This document shows positions 48,591-61,649 of a stretch of DNA of 64,000 nt, in pieces (within the stretch, counting starts at the first letter, position 1; the number at the start of each line of letters is the position of its first letter). The notes beneath the pieces were generated by a model. It was not told the DNA's origin. It made no database searches and saw nothing but the letters and a program-made list of their open reading frames with translations. Made by a program: the position numbers and the translations under genes. Origin of the DNA: Zerene cesonia. Taxonomy: Eukaryota; Arthropoda; Insecta; Lepidoptera; Pieridae. The stretch is taken from positions 2,728,001 to 2,792,000 of the forward strand of contig NC_052128.1 in the NCBI RefSeq assembly GCF_012273895.1. Reading direction: 5' to 3'.

Positions 48591-48939
48591 AAAATGTCAG
48601 ACTTATATTTAGTCTGAGATTTTAATCTTATTTAGTTCCTAAAAAAGATTCCGTGAAAAAATCTTTGTGTTATTTTTATATAGCATAAAATTAAAATACA
48701 AAAGCCGCAATATTACATATATAAAAATATTTCATATAATAAAGGTTTTTATATCTGATTAAATTTTTTTAATAGTATATATATGGACACTTTTGTGGTA
48801 AGTGATCCAACATTATATTTACTTTGATTTAATATTACACAGCCTATTAAAACTTATGTTGTTATCGGTCAGGTGTGTGTTTGTATGAGTGTCAATATTA
48901 CGGTTAAATGAGAAAATTATGAAAAAAGAATATTAATAC

Positions 48940-49233
48940 TAATACTGAAACAATTTTTCAAATCGGACCAGTAGTTCCTGAGATTAGTGGGTTCAAACAA
49001 ACAAACTCTTCAGCTTTATTCCAAACTGACGATTATGAGTAAAATATAGCCTATGTGTAAAATGTATAAGTTATTATCTATTCTAATAATTTAAAGCTGA
49101 AGAGTTTGTTTATTTGAACCTGCTATTCTCAGGACCTACTGGACCTATACCAATATTATTTCAACGTTTGAATAGGAGCGTATTCCTTATGTGCTATATG
49201 CTATACCACGAACGAAGCTGGGGTGAACTATTA
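48940..49233. repeat. Two opposed 'aagctgaagag' repeat copies
   Basis: A minus-strand fragment (48940-49020: CAAACAAACTCTTCAGCTTT) is followed by a fuller plus-strand copy (49090-49233: AAAGCTGAAGAGTTTGTTTA to CGAAGCTGGGGTGAACTATTAG). They face each other with about 70 bp between them. Confidence 0.55.
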
Positions 49234-50239
49234 GTTATATTGCATTAGCAACAAATGACGTCAAACAACATGCGGGAATTTAATGAGAAAAAAGAAACCC
49301 ATGTTTGATCCTGGTTCTTGAACTTTACTCCAAATTACCTCCAATAAATACAATATTAGTATTGATAGCATACATCCCATTTGAATCATGTTTTTATTTA
49401 AAACGTGTATTCATTACTCGTTAAAAAAATTACAGTGATCTTTGCGTCATTTCTGTTTCAAGAAATTCCAAAATTTGCATACTCTCAAAGGTCCCAATTT
49501 GTAAATTTATATATTTTTAACTCAATGTAAACAATAAAAAACATATAAAACAGATTAGATATCTCTTAGTTTTCATTAGACGCCCCTAAATACAGTTCCC
49601 CATCCGTTTCAATTTAACAAACGTTTATAGCCACGGATTTGAAGGGACAGAAATAAATAGCGTGTTAAAATCGTCATAAACGCAAACAGACTATCTGAAC
49701 ACAAGGCTGCAATATTGATTCGAAAGTTACTACTTGGTGTGACATTGTGTATATGTAGCTTGAAGCGTATTTGCATATCCATAAAACGGAAAAATAGATA
49801 TTATAAAACAAACAGTGACTATTATATTTTATTGACGATAATGATTTAAAAATGTCATAAATAACGTACTTGCGTAATTAATTATGTGTTAACTGTCTCG
49901 CTGTGAAGTAAAACGTACGATCAGTTTGTAAAATTATTATGAAAACAGTTAAGCTGGTATTGAAATTATTAAGATTATATTTAGTAGGTTAGGTGCCCCA
50001 AAACACGCAAATATACAATCATAGAGAGTCATCTAAATAAAAATGGTCCAATTAAATAACTACCTATACTTAGACTATACTTAAGTATCCCAAAATAATA
50101 ACGCGGCTCGCCACAGAAGCTTAATCTATTTTTAAAGACTTCACAGAATTTACATTAAGTCATCATTTACATAGAGATAGTAAGCAGTATTAAAACGATA
50201 TAAGGAGGCTAAATTGATCTAATAATAGTTCAGAAGGCT

Positions 50240-50900
50240 AGAGTGTCCGATAACCGTGCAGTTATCAAACATACATTAGCCGCCCGCACGTCATTTCCAT
50301 TCATTCAATTCGATCGCACGCACACTCGCGCACCGCACGCTTCGCCACGCCCGCTGCCTTGCCTGACCACCACCTACACCGATAACCCAAAAAAATCCCA
50401 ATACCCACTACGCTGGTCTACGACGGTCATAAAACTCGACGGCGACGCCACCTCCGCGATCGCGCATAGCCGTCCACCATCTTAAATTCATTCACAAAAA
50501 TCGCTACAGCACAGAACCTATTTGTTTACCGTTTTCCGCCTCCCTGATCACCCCTGCAAGCAAATTCGAACACGATTGACTTCTACTCTATCTCCTCTTG
50601 GTTTTAACACAAATTTTGGTATGTAATTTGCTGTTTAAAAACACTTTTTGTTGGTGAAACGGTTGGTGGAAAACGCGTGATATCGATACGTCCTCTCGCG
50701 AAGGAGTTCGGTATGCAACTAAAGAATGGTGGCAGGACTGCGGACGGCCGCGGATCACGCATGCGAACTGACTACCCGCCAAAATACACCTACGCGCATG
50801 TATGTACGGACATAAGCTGAGCCTTCCGTTCAAAACTTCCATACATTTTGTCATTACCTGATAAACCATGACCTGCCGTATTACGTCATTTGGGCTAATC
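50240..50900. promoter_or_regulatory. GC-richer island, candidate promoter or 5' exon
   Basis: CpG-rich stretches such as CGATCGCACGCACACTCGCG, then CACCGCACGCTTCGCCACGC, and TACGCGCATGTATG stand out from tens of kilobases of AT-rich DNA. Open frames here (50243-50485 plus, 50588-50902 minus) have no recognisable family and follow from the composition. It could hold the missing first exon of TRMT9B about 21 kb upstream; no transcript evidence. Confidence 0.35.
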
Positions 50901-51774
50901 ATTGAGTATTAAAAAATCCTATATGGCAAAAATTAAAACAATCAAATGTGGTGACTCAAATTGCGGAGGTTAGCTTGGATGACATCAATTATCTATTTTT
51001 AACCGTCGTAGCGTGCTACGGGAGCTACGACGTAGCCTTACTAAAAATATTTGCCCTTACGAAGAATGGTATTATTGACACATAAAGGTTTATTTGTAAA
51101 ACTGGAGCGGAGGTTTTTGTAAACTATTTTCGTGCTTTATCGTAACACCAAGTTTTTATATAGAGGTATATGAAGATATTTTTAAACTACAATTTTTGTG
51201 ACGACTATAATACAATCTGATATGAGATATACTTATTACTGGTGATATATCTTTAGCATTTTTATTAATAACTCTTTAATATTTTTTATTATTTGAGATG
51301 AAATTTCGTTTATTATTGAAACTAAAATAAGATTAATGTCATTATTAACTAGACCGATTATAATTTTTTTAATGTTTGGGCTCAAACGTTTTGATCATTT
51401 GTATTGATTAATAGATTTTTGAAATTGCGCCATAATCATGAATCCCACATTACAATCTCCCACTTAAAAATTTTGCAGTTTTGTGGCATAATTAAAAAAT
51501 TATGCAACAGGTTCTTATCAATAATGTAATGTTTGTAATATTGGATATATATGTCATAGTTTTTTGTCAAGTTCAACTTTGGAAAATGGAATTATGCAAT
51601 ATTTGCGTCATGCGCGTGAATCATGTTAAGTTGCACAATACTTAATCCTTACTTAACTGTTATGTTTACTCTACAATAATATATTTTCATATGCCTGTTC
51701 ATAATTTAAGTACTGTTTAGATTTCTATCCATTTGCATAATATATGCTTATAGTAGAATATGTATGTTATAAAG

Positions 51775-51900
51775 GCCTGTTTCCATTTCCTTTTTCCAGT
51801 CGTCAATCTTTTCCTTATCCCTTACTTCTTAAAAGCGGACAGCGCATTCGCAGAGGCACTACCTCTGCGAATGTTGACCTGCTCAGTTGCCCGCTATAAC
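51775..51900 (-). repeat. 'ggagctggtgggacgcctg' repeat, minus-strand fragment
   Basis: TTTCCTTATCCCTTACTTCT, then GACAGCGCATTCGCAGAGGC and an inverted partner CCTCTGCGAATG, as in the 34485-34800 core. Confidence 0.5.
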
Positions 51901-52465
51901 ACAAAAATATGCCTATGTATTATGCAAATTATACAAAAAGTGGTTAATAAAAGTTTTCATAAATTGAAAAGCTATAAAAAACAAAACTGAGTTAATATAA
52001 TTTTCATATATTCAAATCAATTATTATGTTAATCACTTGTATGCAAAAGATAAATTCTCTGCCTTTTCAAAAAAATGCAGCAAAGGTATCATAAGATACT
52101 GCAACGCATGTGTCATTATTTTTATCAATAAGTCGCAATGTCAAAGATAAGCTAGGAATAGACGCTCTGGCGCCGATCTGGCTAGACCGAGGATAGACGC
52201 AACTTGGTGGAGCCAAAAAATAGCTCGCACTTGCAGGGCTGCTACGCAAATAATATTACACACTAGGTTTGAAAACATTTGAGTAAATACATTATGTTGG
52301 TAAATAATTGTAGGTGTTAGGAAATCCTTATGGTTATGCTTTTCATAAAGGACGTTTTTTTAATTGTGATTTCATTGATTAATTCTATCATGCTCATTAT
52401 TGTAACTAACTATTTTTCCTTCGGCATTATTTTCCGAAATTATCTACTTATTTATATTGTATCAG

Positions 52466-52615
52466 GGTCCGCCCTGGCTTCGCTCATATTTCGCCCTATA
52501 TGTATATAACAACACCCCGGTATCACCTACGTAACTAACGGTGAAAGAATTTATGAAATTCCGAGATATGAGCGTTCAAACAAACAAACTCTGTAGATTT
52601 ATATTAGTAGTATAG
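52466..52615 (-). repeat. 'aagctgaagag' repeat, minus-strand copy
   Basis: GGGTCCGCCCTGGCTTCGC at the 3' end and CAAACAAACTCTGTAGATTT then ATATTAGTAG at the 5' end. Confidence 0.55.
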
Positions 52616-54690
52616 AAGAATAGACTGACGATAATGAAGATAAGATAGAAGTAAAGGTAGTAAAGATAAAGGCGGCACAAAATTCTACAGTTGCAGCCCT
52701 GACTCTGTGATCATTTATCTTTCTTTTAACCAAATAGTAGGGCCAAGTTGGATGCCAAGTGCGAAACAGTTCGACAATGGAACACCAAGGTCAGGTATGG
52801 TACATACAATAGGAACACATATGAACAATCATTTAGGTATATATTAATGTGGCCACGGATGAATTCCAACAAGCACCCCTTCACTTAGGCGGCTCGACGG
52901 AACACAGCGGGGTTTTAGTTTAGGAATACGACATAACCCAATTGGATATCCATGCAAGATTTTCCCACAAAAAAAAATAGGTATATATTAAATTCAAATT
53001 TTTAGAAACTTTCTGGTTAGTTCCGCCCGGTAAAACTGTTTTTGAAAATTTAACAAAATCTTTGCAGTTATTGTCCAGATAAAAAAAATAAACAAAAAAA
53101 GAAAAGTGTCCAAAATTTACGTCACACGTTTAAAAGGGGGTTGGGTATTACCAAAATGTGACAAGGGGCCTTCCCCTTGGTCAAAGCTTTGTGACATCAC
53201 ACTAAGGGGAGGGGAGGGAGAGGTTCAAAAGAGCCTAAAATTCGTGTGACGAAATTCATGAATGGCCCCTTAAATTTCTCAACAACATATTATAATCGCG
53301 TTTACACGAGCATAAAACATTTCTCTGACATCTCCTGCAATGTTAAGTAAATTATCCTCAATCATTCGACAGAAAATTTTCAACAGGGATTCATACTTTG
53401 TTCACAGCTTGTTGTGATGTAGTTTTTTATTAAATCGATAGCTGAATTGATGACCTCATAAGGACGTACGACGTTTATATGTTTTTCGTAGAAATGTGAC
53501 TAATTTAATGAGTATCACAGGTCAATCGCGTTTCCACTTCAATTTCTTTGAACATTGACATTGCAAACTATAAACAGACTATGAAAAATATATTTAAAAT
53601 GATACATTTAGTAGTCCAATACATCTATTATAAATATATAAACAATAAAAAAAAATATATATAGAAAAAAAATGAACATTTTAGATTATATTCTAACTCG
53701 CCATTCGCACTGTCGAATGGTTTCAATTCGACGGATTATAATTTATAATCTATCGAAAAATAATACGTTCAATTGTAAACAAAATGTTACGGATCACAAT
53801 ATTCTGCTGTTTATAAACTCGCGAGATTATAATCTTACGGTCTTTCCAATTATGTGATATGTCCAACTTAAATAATAAATAGTATTTGCTAGTCTATAGT
53901 CTACACTGTCTATATATAGTCTATAGTTAACTGAAATTTTAATCGCAAAATAATATAAATACAAAAAATTCGTTTTAAAATCATTAGCAGTTACCAATTT
54001 TTTTGTTTAATGCAACAAATACGGTCGCATAAAAAACGCAATTTTCCACAAATTTGTACATCAAAGGGAACTATATTGTTTCACAATATTCTTATACCTT
54101 TAATAAATTGGCGATATTATCATGATCGCGGCTTGTGAATGAAAATACTTAATAAATTATTTTCATCGCTGGACACTGACTACGGTCCTACGTCCTGTCT
54201 ATATCCCATTCATAGAAAAGCTTCGTTCAACTTACAAGCCCAATAGAATGTTCTCCAATAATTAAATAAAAGTAGTAAGAATTCATATAAAATATAACTT
54301 ACTAACAAAACTCGTTAGACAACTTTTTTACAATATGCATCGCTCTTTGAAAAAATCAGTACAATACCAGTGAATTTTGAGTTTTGAATCTCGAAGTACC
54401 GAATAATAGGCTATTACTTCTGAAATAGACCTGTTAAAAATTTTCATTAATATCTGACTCATATTGAAATTGTGTTAAATAAAAAAAACAACTTAAAAAT
54501 TTCTGAAATAAAATAAAATATAAAATTACAATGACAAACATTGTTGTTATTACACAAACAGTAAATAAACAGGGTTTAAAATCTTGAGCATGGTTGCAGA
54601 CTACATTGACAAACGGATCGACTCTACGCACGAGGACGCCTACGATTTTTGAATTTGGAAACATTCCTTCAAGAATGAAACGTAACACCA
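52616..54690. other. Gene-free DNA
   Basis: A block at about 53150-53280 (GGGGCCTTCCCCTTGGTC, GTGTGACGAAATTCATGAAT) resembles a dispersed repeat. The rest is AT-rich without recognisable content. An open frame at 54434-54691 (minus) has no known family. Confidence 0.45.
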
Positions 54691-54699
54691 TTGCTTTTC

Positions 54700-54800
54700 A
54701 TAGGTGTGAACGAGATGGGGATATCATCGATTGGATTGCGTCACGCAGACCGCGTGGGCGCGATGACGTCACGCCGTTTCCGCCAATGGCAAAGTGAGGA
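54700..54800. promoter_or_regulatory. Compact promoter-like cluster: CRE, CCAAT, CpG
   Basis: A perfect CRE palindrome TGACGTCA (54764-54771), a CCAAT box (54783-54787), GTGGGCGCGATGACG, and a second CRE-like half site GCGTCACGC (54738-54746) lie within about 60 bp of CpG-rich sequence in otherwise AT-rich DNA. The spacing is typical of a TATA-less promoter or enhancer. The served gene is unknown; TRMT9B (minus, 25 kb away) is one candidate. Confidence 0.45.
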
Positions 54801-55258
54801 AAAGGCGCGACGAAGAAGTGCAAATTACTAAGAAAGGAATAGTGACCAGTCAGGAATAATAATAATATGTATATTGTTTTATTTTGATATTGCCTTTATT
54901 ATTCTCTGGTTATTGATGTATAAAAACAAATGCTTGTTAGTACAAATCTAGAAATTAAAAAGATAATAGAAAACGTGCAAAACATTGAGAAGATTGAAGA
55001 GTGAAAAATAGACATTTACGTCTCATGTTTTCAATTTTTTAAAATTTGTTGAAATAAAATAATTTCGAAGTAAACAATTGAAGTACTTAAAAAGGTAACA
55101 TTAATATTAAATTCCATAGGACATGAAGAACCGAAGAGGACACTATGGGCATAGTTAACATAATACTATTAAGTACATACTTATTAATATTAAATTGCGT
55201 CCGTATAGAGAAAATTAAATGATAACCATTATACCATACATGTAATCATTAATCATCA

Positions 55259-55560
55259 CTAGCTGTGACCCGCGGTTGAAACCGCGTAAGTCCGTATCCC
55301 GTAGGAATATCGGTATTAAAAGTGCCTATGTGTTATTTCAGTTGTCCAGCTATCTACGAAGCAAAATAGTATTATTATTCACCAATAGATGTCAAGAAAA
55401 AAAAAACACGAATAAAACACGAATATGACATTTTCTAAAAAAGATTCCTAGCTAGATCGATTTATCGCCCCCGAAACCCCCTATATACTAAATTTCATGA
55501 TAATCGTTGGAGCCGATTCCGAGATTCTTATGTATATATATATACAAGAATTGCTCGTTT
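55259..55560 (-). repeat. Two adjoining repeat fragments
   Basis: 55259-55365 is a truncated Helitron-like end (CTAG, CCGCGGTTGAAACCGCG hairpin, TATCCCGTAGGAATATCGG). 55430-55560 is the reverse of the block at 10106-10330 (CGCCCCCGAAACCCCCTATA, GGAGCCGATTCCGAGATTC). Confidence 0.6.
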
Positions 55561-57194
55561 AAAGGTATAAGATAAGATAGGTATAATATTTTATGGAGTT
55601 TTAAAGAACGCCATCTGCACATAGTATTAGAAGATACTACCTTCCTGACTTGTTCATGAGGGAGAGGTACAAATTTATGTTAATAGGTGGCGCTCTATTC
55701 AAAGAAGTTCTGAACATTTGATTTCTTGGAACTGGAATTATATTATTCCTCCTAAAAATACATCAAAAGTTAATCTCTTTTTTCACAGATCCCAAAAAAT
55801 TATGATATTTTCTGTTTGATTGTGTTCTTTCGTGAAAAATTAGCAGTCAGTAAATTCAATTTTTTTCAGGTATGTATGTAAAAAATTTTTTTTTAATGCT
55901 CAATAATTTTACCAATTAAAAAATAATCACCTAAACGGCAATAGCTACAGTTAATTAAAATAGTGATACCCGTGCTCCACAGGCTCCTACCAAGCCATAC
56001 AAAGGATACATTTTGTTTGTAAAAAATGGTATTCCCATTATTGCTGGCCAATGACACTTGACATTTCAAACTGGTCAGAGAAATGTTATCACATATATGC
56101 AAAAATGTTAATAAAATAGGAAAAAAAAATCTAAAACTATTGAAGTTATCTTGAATTTAGATTCCTCAGAGCATTAATGAGATCCTTGTATGGTCGAATG
56201 AGTGAAGGTCAATTATTTATTGCTAATGCTACAAGATCCGCCCGATAATCACGCGTGAAATTAACTAAGTGGATGTTTTTTATTCTTTTTTTGTATATAA
56301 CGATAAGTTTGCCTTGCTGATAGACCTAAAATAACTCCCCTCGTGCTATGAATCTACCAATATCATAGTATAATATATGCTTTTTAATCTTAGTTTGTTT
56401 TATTACATTAATTTAGCTTTCTACGTTAGACTTCGTTTGCGAGTATATATTTTCATTCCCTCACTTCTCTACAAAAAGCATCCTGTTTTAGTTAGTATAT
56501 TTTTAGTAGCTATTTAGTATTCAGAGGACGACTTGTACTAGTGTAGTAGGTAGTCCCTAGGTACTAGTATAGTTATCTGGTTAAAACTTAAAATATACAA
56601 AAATTGCATATTAAATAATTTTGTTGAGGAAACATATTGTATATATTTTTAGGTTTAATTATAGCTACACTGATTCAGATGATTTTGATAAGCAACTCGT
56701 CTTGGTACGTAAAGATAAGTTAAAGGAATAATATGCAAAAGGATGGATGTATGAATTTCCATGACCTACGAAGAGAAATTTGTAAACATATGACATACTG
56801 AACCAATCAGATACTAGAAGAGTATTTCTGCAGTATTTATTTTCAGAGCCAATTAGAAAAGAATCGAATATCTTTACAGCTATACTTCGTCCTAAAGAAT
56901 AATTTGATATGATTTAAATATTGCAGCTTCAAATTAATGCGTCGGTAAAACGAGACTATCGAAAAAATTAAGTTATTTATTATGTAAGGTGAAAAACCGA
57001 AGCAGTATTTTATATTTAATTCCAAACATCTGATGTCATTGACATCATTTATCACGCAGCTAGAGTGAATCAAAAATATTTTTTTGCTATATTTTATATG
57101 TTGTGTCAATGTTTAAGTATTTTTAGCTTAAAACTAATTCGCCTTCTAATTATTAGACCTAGAACAAATTTAAATGATATCAAACGGGCCCCAT

Positions 57195-57416
57195 AAATTG
57201 ATTTTTCAATTTTTCTGCACATGAGGATAACATAACCACTGCTTAAAAAGGCGACGGAAAACATCGTGAATAAACCGGCATGTGCAATCAAAAGTTCGAC
57301 GACATGTGACATCTGCCAACGCGCACTTGGCCAGTGTGGTGGATTATGATAGGGACCCTCATAGGAGGCCTGTGTCCCAGCAGTGGGAACATATATGGGC
57401 TGATGTTGATGATGGG
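57195..57416 (+). mobile_element. RTE-like 3' end, plus-strand copy
   Basis: TTTCTGCACATGAGGATAAC, GACATCTGCCAACGCGCACT, GGCCTGTGTCCCAGCAGTGG, ending GGGCTGATGTTGATGATGGG. Shares its whole length with 60366-60590. Confidence 0.65.
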
Positions 57417-58778
57417 AGGCACCAGGCTTCCAATAGAAAATTAAAGAGTTATGTTGTAAGAAGCACGAAAAACAGTCGAATTGATTTATTATGAAGTTGA
57501 CTGACTAAACATAATAGCGATTTTAATTTATTTTCTGAAATGTCCAACCAATACATTTACTGGTGTTCTTAACACCGAATATAAAAAAGAATTTTGTTTT
57601 TTGAGTGTGTGAACACGCTAATAAGGAACTATTGCTACGTATCTATATAAAAATTAATCGCTAAAGGCATAAGGGAGGTTCTTATGGTGTGAAAAAAGTA
57701 CAACGTTTGTTTGTATACAATGAAAAATATTACGTTTACGATATTTTACGAAAGAACGAAGGTTTTTAAATTACTTAGTATTCTCTTACTTCTTTTATAT
57801 ACCAGTTTTATGCTCAGCTTTTTACCATTTACCAACGGAATACTAAAGCATCAGTCTCCATTAATTAAATAAAAGTATTTTATGAGGTCACCTACCTTTT
57901 CTGTTCATGTAAGCGGATATCAATAATAATCGTTTTATTATAAATTTAATTTTATCATTCCTTGAATAGAGACTGGTTCCAATTTGGTCATCGACTCCAT
58001 TTATCAACGTAAAAAGTGATAAATTCCTTTATTTGTACTTATTTGCATTAATTTAAACAAAACCATCCAACTGCAAATAATTATTATTAATCAAAATATA
58101 TATTTGACTACATCTGAGGCCTATTGAAATCTCACTTTATATTCAAACACAACACAGGTTTATCAATTAATACCTACCGTGATTTTTAATTAATTTATTT
58201 AACACTTTATTGCACATCAAAATAAATAAATTGAAAGAAACAATATGTAATGATATAGCATAATGGGCGACATTAACACTGTATAGTGATCTCTACCCGG
58301 CAACCGGTACCAAATTTCATATAGATACGATAAGCAAGGGAGAAAGGTAAACAAGCAAAATACATTTTGTTTTTATAAACCTTGCTTTTTCAGAAATTTG
58401 TCTTCCTTTTTTACTTGAAAATTATTAACCAATTTCCTTTATTATATCTATGGGTCTAGAAAATAAAGCATTGAGAAATGTTTACAGAATAGAATAAGTA
58501 TTTGATCACGAGGCGGTATGCGAACCGGCGTCACCTTCATCGTCATCAAAGTTCTTTAAATTGTCTCATTTATAAAGCAATATAAAACAAAACATTAAAA
58601 AGAAAGCATTAGTAGCAGAGAAATTAAAAAGAAAAAAGACTCAAGTTGTTTACATACAATGGGCAATAATTCTACATGTGAAGGAAGATTGCTATAATGC
58701 TTTATAATTCTTAGAGCTCTCAGCCCTTTTACTATTTTATAACAAAGGTTGTTTTAATCAAAAGTTGGTAGGAACATC

Positions 58779-58961
58779 TATATATATAAAATTCTCGTGT
58801 CACAGTTTTCGTTGCCATACTCCTCCGAAACGGCTTGACCGATTCCTCTGAAATTTGGTAAGCATACTGGGTAGGTCTGAGAATCGGCTAACATCTATTT
58901 TTTATCCCGATATTCCTACGGGATACGGACTTACGCGGGTGAAACCGCGGGGCGCAGCTAG
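58779..58961 (+). mobile_element. Composite Helitron-like element
   Basis: The 5' half (ATAAAATTCTCGTGTCACAG, CCTCCGAAACGGCTTGACCG) matches 34403-34480, while the 3' half (ATCCCGATATTCCTACGGG, then the GCGGGTGAAACCGC hairpin and GCAGCTAG end) matches 2890-3133. Confidence 0.6.
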
Positions 58962-60135
58962 TCTTAATATATATAAATTACGTGTCACGTTATTTGTCTA
59001 TGATGGTCTCCCATCTTGTGAAGATTAGTACATAGGCTATTTTTTGCACGTGTACCGCGCGAGTGTCACTGCGGGTTACAGTATATATGTGTATAATCTA
59101 TGGATTACATATTATAAGTATAATAGAACAATATCGTTAGGTTATGAGGTTTTGCGTTGCATCGACAATAAAAAGTTTGTGGATATGTCAATCTATGTCT
59201 AATACAATCTAGAAATTGGATCGGATTTGGTTTGAACGTAAAGTGTTCGATACGGCGGGTTAATAATATAATGAATAAATCGCGTTTAAAATCCGTTTAT
59301 CAAAATCTTTAATTTCTAAATGTATAGTACTCGCGTAAAATCAAACACTAGAAAATACTAATATAATCTAATTAATGAGACATATTTTAAAATCCGTTAT
59401 TCATGCAAAATGTGCATAACTATTCCCAGTTTTTATGTTCCAACGATAATGTCAATTATCCATCGATTATATATTTGTTAATCTATTTAATGACGGCAAT
59501 TTGCTGTTAATTTCTGTAACAGCAAGCTATCTACTTGGTAATGTAATATATTATTTTTTGTAATATTACAACAATGGGCCAGTGTATTTCTATCTTTTGA
59601 CGATGGGAAATTTCGCGATTGAATGGTGGCCATTGTTATGTCCAATACCATTGTAGCATACTTTTGATTGTATTTAATAGATAGATAAATGTGTGGTTCA
59701 TTTTAATCACGTTTTGGTTTGATAAATTACTAGATTTACATACAGTTGAGGAGGGTTACTAACGAGAACTTGACTTGTTTCAGTGTCTGTTTTACTGACA
59801 TCGGACGAATTTGTTTTACGGACATCAGACATTTTAAAAGAATACATAGGTAAATAATTTTACAAATACACACAGAAATTTATGTATAAAGTTGTGTGTG
59901 GAGAGTTAAACATAATATGTATAAATATTCTTTTAACTCATCCAGTTGCCTCCCGTCATATAGTTAAACTAACAAAACAATTAAAAGTAATTAGCGCCGA
60001 AAAAATTGGTCAATTTTTACCTCTTTCATCACTTGGCCTCTAATTGAAGACAAAAGACAATATAATTAAACAGAAGAATGAGATTATACACCGTTTACTT
60101 GATATTCTTGTAGAGTTACAAACCGTATTGCTTAT

Positions 60136-60283
60136 CTATACTAATATTATAAAGTTGAAGAGTTTGTTTTTTTGTTTGAACGCACTTATCTCAGGAACTA
60201 CTGGTCCGATTTGAAAAATTATTTCAGTGTTATTTAGCCCATTTGTTATAAGAATATGTTAGAAGCCGGGGCGGATTGTTAGT
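60136..60283 (+). repeat. 'aagctgaagag' repeat, plus-strand copy
   Basis: ACTAATATTATAAAGTTGAA start, CAGGAACTACTGGTCCGATT middle, and an end AAGCCGGGGCGGATTGTTAG followed by T. Confidence 0.6.
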
Positions 60284-60365
60284 GTTCAGTACAACTAATT
60301 ATAATTATACTTATGATTACATAAGTATGCATAACCACAGATAAAATAATGCTTTATGGAAATAA

Positions 60366-60590
60366 ATCGATTTTTCAATTTATCTGCACATGTGGATAAC
60401 ATCACCACTGCTCAAAACGGTGGAGGAAAACATTGTGAGGAAACCGGCATGTCTGAAAATCAAAAATTAGACGACATGTGACATCTGCCAACCCGCACTT
60501 GGCCAGAGTGGTAGACTATGGCCTAAACCCTCAAAGGAGGCCTGTGTCCCAGCAGTGATAATATATATGGGCTGATGATGATAACGCTTC
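60366..60590 (+). mobile_element. RTE-like 3' end, plus-strand copy
   Basis: TTTTCAATTTATCTGCACAT, AACCGGCATGTCTG, ACATCTGCCAACCCGCACTT, AGGCCTGTGTCCCAGCAGTG, ending GGGCTGATGATGATAAC. Confidence 0.65.
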
Positions 60591-60724
60591 GTTGTTATAA
60601 CGAATGTTCTAAAAGTCTAAACCTGTTAACTTCACATATAAAATTTAGTTTATGAATAAACATTCCTTATTTAAGAAAAGCTATAACTAAACTACTTTTA
60701 AAGTATTGAATTTTCTATATAAAA

Positions 60725-60897
60725 CATATAACATATAACATATAGCATATAACATATAACATATAACATATAACATATAACATATAACATATAACATATA
60801 ACATATAACATATAACATATAACATATAACATATAACATATAACATATAACATATAACATATAACATATAACATATAACATATAACATATAACATAG
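60725..60897. repeat. 7-bp tandem repeat (ACATATA)n
   Basis: About 24 near-perfect heptamers, with one GCATATA variant near 60743. Because 7 is not a multiple of 3, all three minus-strand frames stay open and encode the same MLYVICY heptapeptide series. This is a minisatellite, not a gene. Confidence 0.95.
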
Positions 60898-61649
60898 AAT
60901 ATTAATACCCATCGAATCACACTTCACTTGTCATAACTAGTGAATCTGTTAGAGTCGAATGTAGGTATATAATTATGGATTCTAATAATGTCCATTGCAT
61001 ATGAGGGAGTTATTTAACATTCTAAGATAAACACACATGTCCTAGTATTTATCTACATCTAATTAATGGGTGCTAAACAAATTTATATATTTTTGACTCC
61101 ATGTGATATGGTCAAGGACCAAGGGAAATGGGATACATTTTTGTATACATCTAAACATAACATAGCTTAAGCAATATCTAATTAATTTGTTAAAAAGTCA
61201 AACAGAATTTGTTAGAACTCTTTAAAGTATAATTTTGTAATTTTTATCTAGTAAAGAATTTAAATATAAATCATTACATTCAAATTATTTTCGAGATAAT
61301 GTTAGTTACCGAAAGGTAATAGGTCAACCTTTAAGGAAGTGATTGTGCAAGTCGTGTTTTGGCCCAGTTTTCCCTAAAGGTGAAGGACAGTCTAAGGCTA
61401 TGGGAATTGCGGACAAAACGAAACGGACGTGTTGCAATACTTAGTATGTGATTATATTAAACGAACGACCTATCCTTTCTTTATTTCAGAGACACGATAA
61501 AATCGTAAATAGAGTACATAGGAAAGATAATGAACGGTTCTAGTCACACAAATGAATAAAATTTAACAAACTCAAACAATATGTTATGGCTAAACGGATT
61601 ATAAACGAATTTGCTTTTATCATTGCATCGGAACATAATTACGTACTTT

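Noticed and set aside
50588..50902. 104-codon minus-strand open frame in the GC-richer island
   Set aside because: No recognisable motif, mixed composition and no splice logic. The island is better explained as a promoter or leader region.
54434..54691. 85-codon minus-strand open frame beside the CRE/CCAAT cluster
   Set aside because: No family signal, and its second half is simply hydrophobic AT-rich codons. I could not support it as a gene.
60687..60927. Three overlapping MLYVICY-repeat open frames
   Set aside because: Product of a 7-bp tandem repeat with no stop in any minus frame; no coding evidence.
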